Positions 52,498-61,286 of a stretch of DNA of 64,000 nucleotides are shown here, one piece after another; position 1 is the first letter of the stretch; the number at the start of each line of letters is the position of its first letter. Both the position numbers and the translations under genes were made by a program. Under the pieces are notes generated by a model. It made no database searches. It saw only the letters and a list, made by a program, of their open reading frames with translations, and was not told the DNA's origin. Source of the DNA: SCGC-AAA076-P13 sp963926355 (GTDB taxonomy: Bacteria; Pseudomonadota; Gammaproteobacteria; Magnimaribacterales; D2472); NCBI GenBank assembly GCA_963926355.1, contig CAWUWW010000001.1, positions 248,001 through 312,000 on the forward strand, in the 5' to 3' direction.

Positions 52498-53492
52498 GCT
52501 GAATGATCATCTATCTTGACGATAACACATCCCCCAAAACCACCCTTCTCAATAAGTTGGTGAGATTCTGCAACTCTTTCTAGAGGAACGATATGAGCAA
52601 TTCTATGTTGGAGCTTTTCTTGTTCTAATGCTTTGTTGATATCATGAATGGCCTGGAGTTTAGCTGATTCTGGCATGGCATATACAATTACCATTCGAAG
52701 GGTTATGTCCATAAACATCATGCGGATAAATGGGAGTTGGGGCTCCTTTACAACTGTTGATGAATAGGTTGCAATGACTCCATTAGTGGCAATGCATTCA
52801 AGAACCTCAGGCAAATTCATGCCAAATTCCACATCAATAACTCGATTAATTTTTTCGCCGCCCGTAGCCTCTAATACTTGCTTTGACCAGTTTGAATCTC
52901 GGTGATTGACCACTGCACTTGCCCCTAGACTTAAGCAGAGTGCGCGATCCTCAGGATTGCTAGCTGTGGCAATTACCTTGGCCCCTGCTATTTTTGCCCA
53001 CTGTATGGCGTAATAACCGACCCTACCAGCACCACCAGTAACTAATACCGTTTGATTAACAATATCGCCATCTGAAAAAACACACCTATGTGCCGTCATC
53101 ACGGGAATGCCTAGGCAAGCGCCAACATGAAAATCAGTATTATCTGGCAACTTAACTGCTCGAGTAGAATCTAAAGCAATATATTCAGCAGCTGTGCCCA
53201 GCAAGCGCCCATATTGAGCCTGATACACCCAAACTCGCTCGCCAACACGATTAATGTCGACTCCTTCACCTACGGATTCGATAACACCAGCTCCATCGCT
53301 GTGAGGAATGACCAAACCATTATCAAGAAGATTGGAAAATGCCCCAGCTCTTTTTTTCACATCCGAAGGGTTCACGCCACTGGTAGATAGTTTAATTAAC
53401 ACTTCTCCATGGTTCGCACTAGGCTTTGGTTGAGTGCCAATTTGTATCACATCTTTGGCTGACCCAAATGAATTAAACCAGGTCGCTTTCAT
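52494..53492 (-). CDS. Zinc-free MDR oxidoreductase (quinone reductase/zeta-crystallin-like)
   Basis: 332 residues. Groes-like N-terminal domain ('STSGVNPSDVKKRAG', 'VIPHSDGAGVIESVGEGVD', quinone-reductase form), Rossmann motif 'VLVTGGAGRVGYYAIQWAK' (AxGxxG-like), 'ASAVVNHRDSNWSKQV', and no zinc-ligand cysteines. NADPH-dependent reduction of quinones or enones. In a short minus-strand cluster with the SDR next door; base composition slightly richer in G+C than core genes. Confidence 0.88.
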   Translation of the reverse strand: MKATWFNSFGSAKDVIQIGTQPKPSANHGEVLIKLSTSGVNPSDVKKRAGAFSNLLDNGLVIPHSDGAGVIESVGEGVDINRVGERVWVYQAQYGRLLGTAAEYIALDSTRAVKLPDNTDFHVGACLGIPVMTAHRCVFSDGDIVNQTVLVTGGAGRVGYYAIQWAKIAGAKVIATASNPEDRALCLSLGASAVVNHRDSNWSKQVLEATGGEKINRVIDVEFGMNLPEVLECIATNGVIATYSSTVVKEPQLPFIRMMFMDITLRMVIVYAMPESAKLQAIHDINKALEQEKLQHRIAHIVPLERVAESHQLIEKGGFGGCVIVKIDDHSA

Positions 53493-53532
53493 AACAATCT
53501 CCTAAAATATAAATGTGTTTAATAATTATTTC

Positions 53533-54309
53533 TTACAGCCAGTTTGATAGTCCTTCAGTGTGGCCATCGATAGGAATTGCCTGACCTGAAATATGTTTAG
53601 CAGAATCTGAGCATAAAAAAATAACCGTCTGAGCAATATCCTCCGCCTCAATAAAGACACGCATAGAATTTTGTCTTTGATATACATCACGAATTGATTC
53701 TGTTGAAACATTTCGTTCTTTAGCATCTTTAATAATCACACTGTCAATACGAGGTCCATGCACGCTGCCTGGACAAATAGCATTAACACGAACTCCAAAA
53801 GGCCCCATTTCCATAGCCCAAGTTTTAGTCAACCCAATAATAGCCCATTTTGAGGCAACGTAAGGTGATCTCAGAGGGCAACCAAATAATGCTGCATTTG
53901 AAGCCATATTAATCATTACTCCTTTGGATTCTTTTAACAGTGGAACTGCTTTGCGAGTAACATAAAAGATGCTATTAAGATTAATGTTTATTGTCTGATC
54001 CCAATCAGCAGAATCAATATTTTCAACCAAAGCTGTGGGCCCTGATACCCCTAAATTATTTATTAAAACATCAAGTGCTCCATGCAAGCGGTTTAAATCT
54101 TCAAAAACTTGATCGACTTGATCAATGTCTGATATATCTGCCAAGGTTGATGTTATTGCTGGAATCTCAAGGGCTAGCTTTGCGATCGCTTGAGATGAAA
54201 TATCACAAATATGCACCCGAGCTCCAGCCGCCAAAAAAGCTTTGGCAATGACAAGACCAATTCCTGAGGCGCCAGCCGTAACTAAGACGCTGGGTATTTT
54301 TTTAGTCAT
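53533..54309 (-). CDS. SDR-family oxidoreductase
   Basis: 258 residues. Rossmann motif 'SVLVTAGASGIGLVIAKAFL' (TAGASGIG), 'NNLGVSGPTALVENI' (NNLG), catalytic Ser in 'MINMASNAALFG', 'YVASKWAIIGLTK' (YxxxK) and 'NAICPGSVHGPRID'. Similar to 3-oxoacyl-ACP reductase/2,3-dihydroxy-dehydrogenase enzymes. Substrate unknown. Clustered with the MDR gene 41 bases away on the same strand. Confidence 0.88.
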   Translation of the reverse strand: MTKKIPSVLVTAGASGIGLVIAKAFLAAGARVHICDISSQAIAKLALEIPAITSTLADISDIDQVDQVFEDLNRLHGALDVLINNLGVSGPTALVENIDSADWDQTININLNSIFYVTRKAVPLLKESKGVMINMASNAALFGCPLRSPYVASKWAIIGLTKTWAMEMGPFGVRVNAICPGSVHGPRIDSVIIKDAKERNVSTESIRDVYQRQNSMRVFIEAEDIAQTVIFLCSDSAKHISGQAIPIDGHTEGLSNWL

Positions 54310-54472
54310 GTAGCTAGTTTAAAGGATTTCTAATGAACTGACATCACAAAATTTAACTCAATCTAACTCATCTCCCTCAAACAGATTCAGGTACAAAAGT
54401 GAGATGGCATTAAGTTATATAGGTTTAATCTAATCAACTATCAACTCAAAATTATGAAAATATATTTTTAAA

Positions 54473-55951
54473 TTATTTATCTGCCGATGCATGTTTAACT
54501 GAGTAAATCATCATTGCTAAAAATATTCCAAGCAGGGGGATAGAGCAAAGTAATAAGATATTTTTTGTTACCTCCAGCCCATCGACCACTAGAAATAACG
54601 CAGGCTGAATAACCAAGATGAGCGCAAAAATAATTCTTATAAATACATCAGGTGAATGACTCATTGATTTCATTGAAGAGGAAGCTAAAACATAAACACA
54701 TGAATCATAGGTGGTGCATAGGAAAATAATCATCACTATTCCATAGAGAATAAGAGGAAGATTTCCACCTGGCAATGTTTCAAGAATTTGTATAATCGCT
54801 TGATTGGATTCCCCATTACCAATTAGCTGAGGAATATCAAGGATGTTATTTTCATAAAGGATAAATGAATAGTTGCCCAGAATCATAAAGTGAAGCATGC
54901 ATCCAATAGCGCCTATAAAAATTGTTCCAAGGATTAGTTGTCTAAGCGTTTTCCCGTTCGAAATATTAACAATAAATGCACCGACAAAAGGAGCCAAAGC
55001 CATCCACCATGCCCAGTAGAAGACAGTCCAGTTTTGTACGAAGCTATCGCCTGTGTAGGTGCTCATTCGTATAAAATATGTAACAAGTATTCCTAATGAC
55101 TCCAGCGAATAATGAAAAATTTGTTGGGTGGGACCAAAGACTAAAACAAATATTAAAAGATTTACAATTAAAAAAATGTTTACTTGGCTGAGTCTTTTAA
55201 TACCCTTGTTTAAACCAAGCGCTACACTGGTGGTGAAGATTGCAAGACACAGCAATAAAATTGCTCCCTCAAACCATGGAGTTGCCTCAATGCTTAAAAC
55301 CGAAGAAAAGATTTGTGCAATTAAAGGGAAGGATAGCCCTATGGCAATGCCTGCTCCAGAAATTATGCTGAGGATAAAGATAAGATCTAGAAGCCACCCA
55401 AATAACCTAAGTAAGTTAGATTGAGTCTGATGAAAAAAGATCCCACTGAATGTTAACTTGCTATCAGGATTTTTATTTAAACTGATTGCAAATGCAAGAG
55501 CGGGCAGGCAAAAAATTGCCCACCCAGTAAGACCCCAATGAAAATTAGAGTAGGTTCTTGCGAATGCAAAGTGTTCTTGAGAAAAATTTTCTAGTCCAAA
55601 GGGAGGCTCATTTAAATAATAAGCCCACTCTATGGGTGACCAGAACATGATTGAAGCACCCATCCCGGCTGCAAAGAGCATCATGATCCAAGTGAAGAAG
55701 GGGTATTCATCTTTTGCCTTTAACTTTATTGTGATGGCACCTTTTTTGGATAAAGCAAACATTAATAAGAATGCTACTAATAATAAGCTTCCATATTGAA
55801 AGGCACTTTCAAAAAATTTTGCAGCCAGCTGATAAAGGGAATTGAGCTGCATTGCAGATAATTCAGGATTGATTAACACATAGGAGCTGATGCTTAATGA
55901 GATAATAATCGTCATTGCGATGAGTGAAATATTCCATTTGTCTGTCTTCAT
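54473..55951 (-). CDS. BCCT-family transporter
   Basis: 492 residues, about 12 membrane helices. BCCT signatures: 'GMGASIMFWSPIEWAYYLNEPP' and the aromatic 'WTVFYWAWWMALAPFVGAFI' (substrate and Na+ region). Transports betaine-, carnitine- or choline-like compounds or DMSP; exact substrate cannot be told. Upstream 'Ser-Leu' stretches fit the first helices. No choline-degradation genes adjoin except a GMC start at 63.8 kb. Confidence 0.9.
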   Translation of the reverse strand: MKTDKWNISLIAMTIIISLSISSYVLINPELSAMQLNSLYQLAAKFFESAFQYGSLLLVAFLLMFALSKKGAITIKLKAKDEYPFFTWIMMLFAAGMGASIMFWSPIEWAYYLNEPPFGLENFSQEHFAFARTYSNFHWGLTGWAIFCLPALAFAISLNKNPDSKLTFSGIFFHQTQSNLLRLFGWLLDLIFILSIISGAGIAIGLSFPLIAQIFSSVLSIEATPWFEGAILLLCLAIFTTSVALGLNKGIKRLSQVNIFLIVNLLIFVLVFGPTQQIFHYSLESLGILVTYFIRMSTYTGDSFVQNWTVFYWAWWMALAPFVGAFIVNISNGKTLRQLILGTIFIGAIGCMLHFMILGNYSFILYENNILDIPQLIGNGESNQAIIQILETLPGGNLPLILYGIVMIIFLCTTYDSCVYVLASSSMKSMSHSPDVFIRIIFALILVIQPALFLVVDGLEVTKNILLLCSIPLLGIFLAMMIYSVKHASADK

Positions 55952-56062
55952 TTTATATAGAGTAAGGTTTGTAGGAGATATTACGGAATGCTTGGTAATT
56001 TATCTTAGCATTTATGAGAAATGCATGGGAAAGTATTATTTAATCTAAAAGTTATGAGACGA

Positions 56063-57025
56063 TCATAGCCATTTATTTTTCTTAAAGTAGCTAAGAAGAC
56101 ACAATGCAACTAGAGCCATTACCCCAATTAAAATAAAATACGCATAAGGGTTGTGAAGCTCCGGCATGTTATCAAAGTTCATTCCATAGACCCCAGCTAA
56201 AAATCCTAAGGGTACAAAAATAGAAGTAACCACGGTAAGAATTTTCATAGTCTCATTAAGCTTGTGAGAAGTTAATGAAATATGGCCGTCAATCAGGTCG
56301 CCGGCCACATCGTAATACAGTCCGGATAAGCTGTTGAGGCGCTCAAACTTTTCAGAGACATCAATAACAGAATGCATGGCCTCTTTATGCTTGCCTCCTT
56401 CCTCTTTAAGGTGAACTAGCAGTTGTGTGAAAACTCTATCGTGATAGCTATGCAGTCGTTTTAATTTGCGAAGAGAAGTTTTGTGATTAATCAGATTACG
56501 AAGTATTTCATCATCTGGTGAGCTGATAAGCCTTTCCTCATAATCTGATAGGGTTGGCTCAAAATTTAATAATAGGTCTATATAGTGCAATCCCATATCG
56601 TTAGCAATTGATGAAAATAAAACCATGGCTCCTTGTTTTATGGTTTTCTCAAGCCTGGGATTTTCATGCCATTGAGATATAGCTTTTGAATTATTATCAT
56701 GACGCGTTATTAAAAAATTATCTCCAATAAAAAAAGCAACCTGTTCTGAGGCAAAAGCAAGGTCACTATCATTCGAGCTAAGCTCACGCATCAAGACAAA
56801 TGATTGATCTTCGAAATGTTCAGTTTTAGGAGGATGGCGTAAACGACGAGCATCTTTAATGGTAAGGGGATGAGAGGCAAATTGTTTAAAAATAACCTCT
56901 TCTATTTCGACTGGCTCAGCTTCAATATCAACCCAAATGGAGGAGTTATTGTCTAAGGGTAAATTAATAAGCTCTTCCCCGCCAACTGAAAGCTTATCTC
57001 CATCGTAAAGAAAGACTTTTAACAT
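56063..57025 (-). CDS. CorA-family magnesium/zinc transporter (ZntB-like)
   Basis: 320 residues: large N-terminal cytoplasmic domain with long helices ('RLRHPPKTEHFEDQSFVLMREL', 'MHSVIDVSEKFERLN'), then two C-terminal membrane helices with the selectivity signature 'GVYGMNFDNMPEL' (GMN) at about residue 282. CorA or ZntB, not distinguishable without structure comparison. Possibly part of an acquired stretch with BCCT. Confidence 0.93.
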   Translation of the reverse strand: MLKVFLYDGDKLSVGGEELINLPLDNNSSIWVDIEAEPVEIEEVIFKQFASHPLTIKDARRLRHPPKTEHFEDQSFVLMRELSSNDSDLAFASEQVAFFIGDNFLITRHDNNSKAISQWHENPRLEKTIKQGAMVLFSSIANDMGLHYIDLLLNFEPTLSDYEERLISSPDDEILRNLINHKTSLRKLKRLHSYHDRVFTQLLVHLKEEGGKHKEAMHSVIDVSEKFERLNSLSGLYYDVAGDLIDGHISLTSHKLNETMKILTVVTSIFVPLGFLAGVYGMNFDNMPELHNPYAYFILIGVMALVALCLLSYFKKNKWL

Positions 57026-57167
57026 ATGTAACTACCTTTAAGCGTTATGTAAATATTAGATATTAATTCTATAATTGTAATGTATGCCCCTTTAAATTTG
57101 ATAGCCCTTTTGTTTTATATTTATATCCTTGATAGGCTGAAGTATTTCATTGTTTATAAGTGTATCT

Positions 57168-57437
57168 TTACCTTCCAGCAAAAGGGTTTCCGAAAATACC
57201 AACTGCCAGCTCTGCCCAGATCAACAGGAATATCAAAACCGATATTCCAACTAGCAAAGCTTTATTCTTTGAGGATATTTCCTTCGAAATAATAAGATGA
57301 ATACTTGTACTCATTAGCAGGAGCATTCCGCCCATAAGAAAAAAATCAAACAGGCTCCAGTTAACATCATCAGACAAAGCACTTCCAATTAAGGGAAGCA
57401 GTAATAAAAGGAGAGGGTAGAAAATTCTTTTTGACAT
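57168..57437 (-). CDS. Small membrane protein, three helices (89 residues)
   Basis: Short 'MSKR' start then three hydrophobic segments: 'IFYPLLLLLLPLIGSAL', 'FFLMGGMLLLMSTSIHLII', 'ALLVGISVLIFLLIWAELAVGIF'. Ends 'VGIFGNPFAGR', a C-terminus seen in uncharacterised bacterial membrane proteins. Function unknown. Confidence 0.7.
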   Translation of the reverse strand: MSKRIFYPLLLLLLPLIGSALSDDVNWSLFDFFLMGGMLLLMSTSIHLIISKEISSKNKALLVGISVLIFLLIWAELAVGIFGNPFAGR

Positions 57438-57517
57438 AATTAAATAATAACAAAATATGACAGCCGTTGCCTTGCTCTGATTTAGATTGTTGGCTAGAAA
57501 CCTTTTCTTTAGATTAT

Positions 57518-57733
57518 CTAGAAGGTAGACAGATAAAGACTCTCAACCCTTTCTCTTGCCCAGGGGGTTTGTCTAAGAAACTTTAATGATGATTTGATAG
57601 AGGGGTTGCTCTTAAAACAGTTGATATCAATGTGCTTTGCCAGGCCCTCCCACCCATGATAGTCAACCAGACTAGTAAGAAGGACCTGCAGCGTGACCCC
57701 GTGCAGAGGGTTATTAATTTGGTTTCCAGTCAT
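57518..57733 (-). CDS. VF530 (DUF2132) family DNA-binding protein
   Basis: 71 residues, matching the family: 'NNPLHGVTLQVLLTSLVDYHG', 'HIDINCFKSNPSIKSSLKFL' and 'QTPWARERVESLYL'. The Vibrio VF530 fold binds double-stranded DNA by NMR; the biological role is unknown. Stands alone. Confidence 0.88.
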   Translation of the reverse strand: MTGNQINNPLHGVTLQVLLTSLVDYHGWEGLAKHIDINCFKSNPSIKSSLKFLRQTPWARERVESLYLSTF

Positions 57734-57819
57734 GCCTCATCATATCACTAGCAATTAAAATGGGATTAGGATTAGTGACTGGTCTTTAATTAGCTCAGAG
57801 AAATGAAACCCCATCTGAT

Positions 57820-58794
57820 TTATTTTAATGCGCCGTTGATTCTTCCTAACACCTCATCGGTAAGCAGGGGTATGGCATCTAGAGATTTAAGGTTCTCTTC
57901 TAGCTGCTCAAGTTTTGAGGCACCTAAAATAACAGTAGATACGTTGCGGTTTTGAAGGCACCAGGCTATTGATAGATTAGAAAGGCTAGCTCCGACGTCT
58001 TCTGCTATTGGCATCAATAAGGCAACCTTCTGCATTCTTTCTTTTGCTCTGTCCGATTCAATCATGTGCTTCTTAAGCCATTCATATCCTTCAAGTGATG
58101 CTCTAGATCCTTCAGGAACTCCGTTCAGATATTTGCCTGTTAGTGACCCAGAGGCAAGGGGAGACCAGGTAGTTGTTCCCATTCCATACTTTTCAAATAT
58201 AGGCGCGTATTCAATCTCAAACCTTTCTCTGTCCAGAAGGTTGTACTGAGGCTGCTCCATGGTTGGGGGAGTGAGGTTATTATCATTTGCAAACTCGTAG
58301 GCTTCTTCGATTTCAGCCGCAGACCACTCAGACGTTCCCCAGTAGAGAATCTTCCCCTGGGTTATTAAGTTGTGCATTGCCCAAACTGTTTCACCAATAG
58401 GTGTTTCAGGATCAGCTCTGTGGCAGAAATAAAGATCAAGGTAATCAACCTGAAGTCTTTTAAGAGCTTGTTCACATGCCTCTGTGACATGTTTTCTGCT
58501 TAGCCCCATTTGAGTTGGAAGTGGGCTTTCATGCGATCCAAAAAACACTTTAGAAGATACGCAATAAGAGTCCCTTGATTTATCAAGAGCCTTTAATGCC
58601 TTTCCCATGACTATCTCTGATAAGCCTCTTTCGTAACCCTCAGCATTGTCAAAAAAATTAATACCTGCATCCAGACAGGTGCCAAACATTTTTTCAGCCA
58701 GGTTCGGGTCAACCTGCTTGTTAAACGTTACCCAAGAGCCGAATGATAGTTCTGATACTTTGAGACCGGATCTGCCAAGATTTCTATATTTCAT
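57820..58794 (-). CDS. Aldo/keto reductase (KCNAB/YghZ-like)
   Basis: 324 residues, TIM barrel. 'DAGINFFDNAEGYERGLSEIVMG' (Asp and Tyr of the tetrad), 'YCVSSKVFF' (Lys), 'LYFCHRADPETPIGETVWAM' (His), 'KYGMGTTTWSPLASGSLTGKY' and 'STVILGASKLEQLEENL' (NADPH pocket), a pattern of AKR6/voltage-gated K+ channel beta-like proteins. NADPH-dependent aldehyde reduction. Spaced 87 bases from the VF530 gene. Confidence 0.92.
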   Translation of the reverse strand: MKYRNLGRSGLKVSELSFGSWVTFNKQVDPNLAEKMFGTCLDAGINFFDNAEGYERGLSEIVMGKALKALDKSRDSYCVSSKVFFGSHESPLPTQMGLSRKHVTEACEQALKRLQVDYLDLYFCHRADPETPIGETVWAMHNLITQGKILYWGTSEWSAAEIEEAYEFANDNNLTPPTMEQPQYNLLDRERFEIEYAPIFEKYGMGTTTWSPLASGSLTGKYLNGVPEGSRASLEGYEWLKKHMIESDRAKERMQKVALLMPIAEDVGASLSNLSIAWCLQNRNVSTVILGASKLEQLEENLKSLDAIPLLTDEVLGRINGALK

Positions 58795-58840
58795 ATTGTT
58801 CTATTTTTATTTATTATTAAAAAATATAATAGCAGAAATT

Positions 58841-59449
58841 TTACTCTCCACCGCCACCGCCACCGGCATAACTGGCCGTTCCTGCATCTCCTGAGGAGGT
58901 AGTTGCAGCTAGAACAGAAAATAAGGCCATTTGATCAACCCCATTTCCACATGCAGCCGTCAAGGGATTTTTTATGAAGTTAGCCAATTGTCTTATCTCA
59001 ATACATTCACCAGAATTAACCTCAACAAGAAATGATTTTTTCTTAGACAGTAGATAGATTTTATCTTTGGCAATCGTCAACAAAAAACCATGCTCATACC
59101 ATTTTTTAAATTTAGTTTCAAAAAGTATCTCGCCTGTATCTCCGCACAACTTAGATACAAGATTTTTTGAGTTAATAAAAAAAATGTTGCCTTTGTGATA
59201 CTGAGGAGTTACCCATCCTTTAATTTTATCTGTTGTCCAAATCACATCACCTGTTTGAGCATTCAATAGCTGGTGGCTATGCTTTGTACCCCAGGCGTTA
59301 ACACTTTGAACCAGTATATTCTCTCCACAAGTTGTAATGATTGTTGGAGTATTATCTGAATCTTTACTCCAAACTGCCTCTCGGGTATCTAAATTAAATC
59401 TAGCAATTAATTTCTTTTGACCTAAAAATACTTCATTTGATGAGTTCAC
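58841..59449 (-). CDS. PQQ-like beta-propeller fragment protein with poly-Gly tail
   Basis: 202 residues. Repeats such as 'LLNAQTGDVIWTTDKIKGWV' and 'KLCGDTGEILFETKFKKWY' are PQQ/WD40-type blades (xxxxGxxxW), about four of them, too few for a full propeller. No signal peptide. The C-terminus ends 'SSGDAGTASYAGGGGGGE', a flexible Gly tail. Function unknown; the 22-base palindrome lies directly upstream. Confidence 0.65.
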   Translation of the reverse strand: MNSSNEVFLGQKKLIARFNLDTREAVWSKDSDNTPTIITTCGENILVQSVNAWGTKHSHQLLNAQTGDVIWTTDKIKGWVTPQYHKGNIFFINSKNLVSKLCGDTGEILFETKFKKWYEHGFLLTIAKDKIYLLSKKKSFLVEVNSGECIEIRQLANFIKNPLTAACGNGVDQMALFSVLAATTSSGDAGTASYAGGGGGGE

Positions 59450-59495
59450 AAATTTCTCCTAATTACTTATTCGCTATTAATCTTAATTGATATAT

Positions 59496-59517
59496 TATGT
59501 AAAGTCTACTTTACATA
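59496..59517. promoter_or_regulatory. 22-base palindromic operator
   Basis: TATGTAAAGT-CT-ACTTTACATA has perfect 10-base arms around 2 bases, including TGT-N12-ACA as in PpsR/CrtJ-type or MerR/LitR-like sites. It lies between the beta-propeller gene (minus) and the small gene at 59521 (plus), three bases before the latter. Confidence 0.6.
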
Positions 59518-59520
59518 AAA

Positions 59521-59691
59521 ATGGCAATGAAAAAAACTAATTGGTCCTTCGGAGATTCAAAAAAAGATAGAAAAGGCAGGGTAATATTTTTTATTGGTTA
59601 TTCAAAGGAAGTTTCAAGCAGAGATAAGCCTAATGAATTATGGGAGCCAGAGGAAATCTTCTTAAAAAGAAAAAATATTTTAAAAATCTAA
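59521..59691 (+). CDS. Small basic protein (56 residues)
   Basis: Begins 'MAMKKTNWSFGDSKKDRKGR', then 'VIFFIGYSKEVSSRDKPNEL'. No membrane segment. Start follows the palindrome by three bases, so its transcription is likely under that operator; no clear ribosome site. Function unknown. Confidence 0.5.
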   Translation: MAMKKTNWSFGDSKKDRKGRVIFFIGYSKEVSSRDKPNELWEPEEIFLKRKNILKI

Positions 59692-59736
59692 AAATAAAGA
59701 AATACCTAGTTCGGTTTTTTATTTATAATTCTTCTC

Positions 59737-60078
59737 ATGGCATCAATAATTAATTTTGAAAATTTTAAAGAGGAGAGTAGAGAGAAGTACGTTGACTATA
59801 TTCAAGAACTACTCGACGAGGCCTCAGACATCTACGAGGATATTATTATTGATCTCGAAGAGAGAAAAGAAAATACCAAGGCAGATGTGGAATTTATTTT
59901 TGGAGAGTACCATCTCGAAGATAGCAACAAGGACTGGACTGCTATGTGCCTAATGATGGATGATATTTTTGAGAAATACCGAACTAAGTACAGCCAGGAT
60001 AAGGATTATTTTAAACTCCACGAGGAGTACAAAACTCTGGAAACTGAATTCAAAGACTTATTTGATGAGTACTTATAA
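59737..60078 (+). CDS. Acidic helical hypothetical protein (113 residues)
   Basis: Highly acidic, likely all-helical: 'EESREKYVDYIQELLDEASD', 'IIIDLEERKENTKADVEFIF', 'HEEYKTLETEFKDLFDEYL'. No signal or membrane helix. Could be an interaction or anti-regulator protein; no family recognised. Confidence 0.55.
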   Translation: MASIINFENFKEESREKYVDYIQELLDEASDIYEDIIIDLEERKENTKADVEFIFGEYHLEDSNKDWTAMCLMMDDIFEKYRTKYSQDKDYFKLHEEYKTLETEFKDLFDEYL

Positions 60079-60101
60079 AATTACTAACTAGGCAATCAGT
60101 T

Positions 60102-60188
60102 ATGAATATAAACACAAGAGCTATAGTAATTTTGGCAATCTCTAGTTTTGTTCTCGGCTATGCCGGAAGAGCTCTGGGGCTTATATAG
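60102..60188 (+). CDS. Very small membrane peptide (28 residues)
   Basis: One hydrophobic stretch 'AIVILAISSFVLGYAGRALG'. Starts 24 bases after the acidic-protein gene; ribosome site weak. A tentative call from its hydrophobic pattern only. Confidence 0.3.
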   Translation: MNINTRAIVILAISSFVLGYAGRALGLI

Positions 60189-60320
60189 TTTATTAATCTC
60201 TTCTTAATGTTCTTTAATATTTTTTTTATTTTGACAAACTAATACAGCAGTATTATCTTCTTAAGTACTATTAAAATATAAGGCAATAAAGTCTTATAGA
60301 TCAAAAAGGTATTTTAGCTT

Positions 60321-60725
60321 ATGGAATTTTTACTACTACCTGAATTTTTGGCTTTCTTTACTTTCTTCTACCTATTTCTTGCTATGAGAATAGGCTTCAT
60401 GAGAGGAAGTCCTGTTATGAAGATATTCTTTAAAATGGAGGACGAGATCTCAGAAGAAAGACTCAATCGAAATGTTAGAGCTCATGGAAATTTCTCTGAG
60501 TATGTTCCTTTGTTTTTTATTTTATTGCTGGTCGTTGAGCTAGCCTCGTCAACTACATATTCATACCTATTGACTGTCTGTTGTATTTTTACTTATGGCA
60601 GAGTGGCACATGCGCTATGCTTTGCCTTCTTTGACAGCAATCCCTTCTTGAGAATATCTGGCATGCTAACAACCTACCTAGGATTGACCTTGCTTTCGGT
60701 TGAGTGCATCAAGATAGCCCTCTAA
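60321..60725 (+). CDS. MAPEG-family membrane protein
   Basis: 134 residues, four membrane helices. 'RLNRNVRAHGNFSEYVPLFFILLLVVEL' is the MAPEG (microsomal GST/FLAP/LTC4 synthase) glutathione-binding motif 'R..RAHxN..E', with 'YGRVAHALCFAFF' later. May detoxify lipid peroxides with glutathione. It has a TTGACA (60231-60236) upstream. Function unspecific. Confidence 0.88.
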   Translation: MEFLLLPEFLAFFTFFYLFLAMRIGFMRGSPVMKIFFKMEDEISEERLNRNVRAHGNFSEYVPLFFILLLVVELASSTTYSYLLTVCCIFTYGRVAHALCFAFFDSNPFLRISGMLTTYLGLTLLSVECIKIAL

Positions 60726-60798
60726 AAATTAGACAATTATTTGAGTTATTCTTTCTTCAATGAGAGAATTAAAACTATTTAATATTAAGGAGTAGGCA

Positions 60799-61149
60799 AT
60801 GAGCTCAATAGAAGTGAAAAGTTTTAGTAACGCTGATGAGGTAAATGATGCCTTTGATAATGCGCACATAGAAGCGGTAAGCGTTGGCGGTCAAAGGGTA
60901 GTAAAACTTACCCTTCAGCCAGGATGGAGATGGTCAGAGAATGTCAAGCCGGTTGTTGGAACAGATAGCTGCCAAGCAGGACATCTTGGGGTAATTATTT
61001 CAGGAACTATCTGCTGCAAGCACGATGACGGTTCTGAGGTTAGCTACACTGCTGGAGATGCATATTCCATTAATCCAGGTCACGACGCTTGGGTGGCTGG
61101 AGATGAAGTCGCAGTGGCATTTGAATTCGCAGGAATGTGGGGCGAGTAA
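60799..61149 (+). CDS. Cupin-domain protein
   Basis: 116 residues. Metal-binding-like motif set: 'GWRWSENVKPVVGTDSCQAGHLGVIISG' and 'INPGHDAWVAGDEVAVAFEF' (cupin 2, PxH.....G). It resembles small cupins (DUF861-like/YGL) of unknown substrate. Ends at a terminator 20 bases on. 'aaggag' ribosome site seven bases upstream. Confidence 0.75.
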   Translation: MSSIEVKSFSNADEVNDAFDNAHIEAVSVGGQRVVKLTLQPGWRWSENVKPVVGTDSCQAGHLGVIISGTICCKHDDGSEVSYTAGDAYSINPGHDAWVAGDEVAVAFEFAGMWGE

Positions 61150-61169
61150 TTTTAATTCTATCAATAAGG

Positions 61170-61191
61170 ACCCAGCCTAAGCTGGGTTTTT
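61170..61191 (+). terminator. Terminator after the cupin gene
   Basis: Hairpin CCCAGC-CTAA-GCTGGG followed by TTTTT, an excellent rho-independent terminator. It has the same GC-CTAA-GC loop style as the stem at 25284-25309. Confidence 0.85.
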
Positions 61192-61286
61192 AAATTTAAG
61201 ACCTATTATTTTTTAAAGAGACCTAACTTTTTATTTTTATTAAACTATAATAATCTCATAAATTTTAATTATTTCCCAAAAAGACT

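Noticed and set aside
53526..53726. 66-codon minus-strand frame inside the SDR gene
   Set aside because: Shadow frame of the SDR; no features.
57080..57292. 70-codon plus-strand frame
   Set aside because: Overlaps the better-supported three-helix membrane protein gene on the minus strand; no domain.
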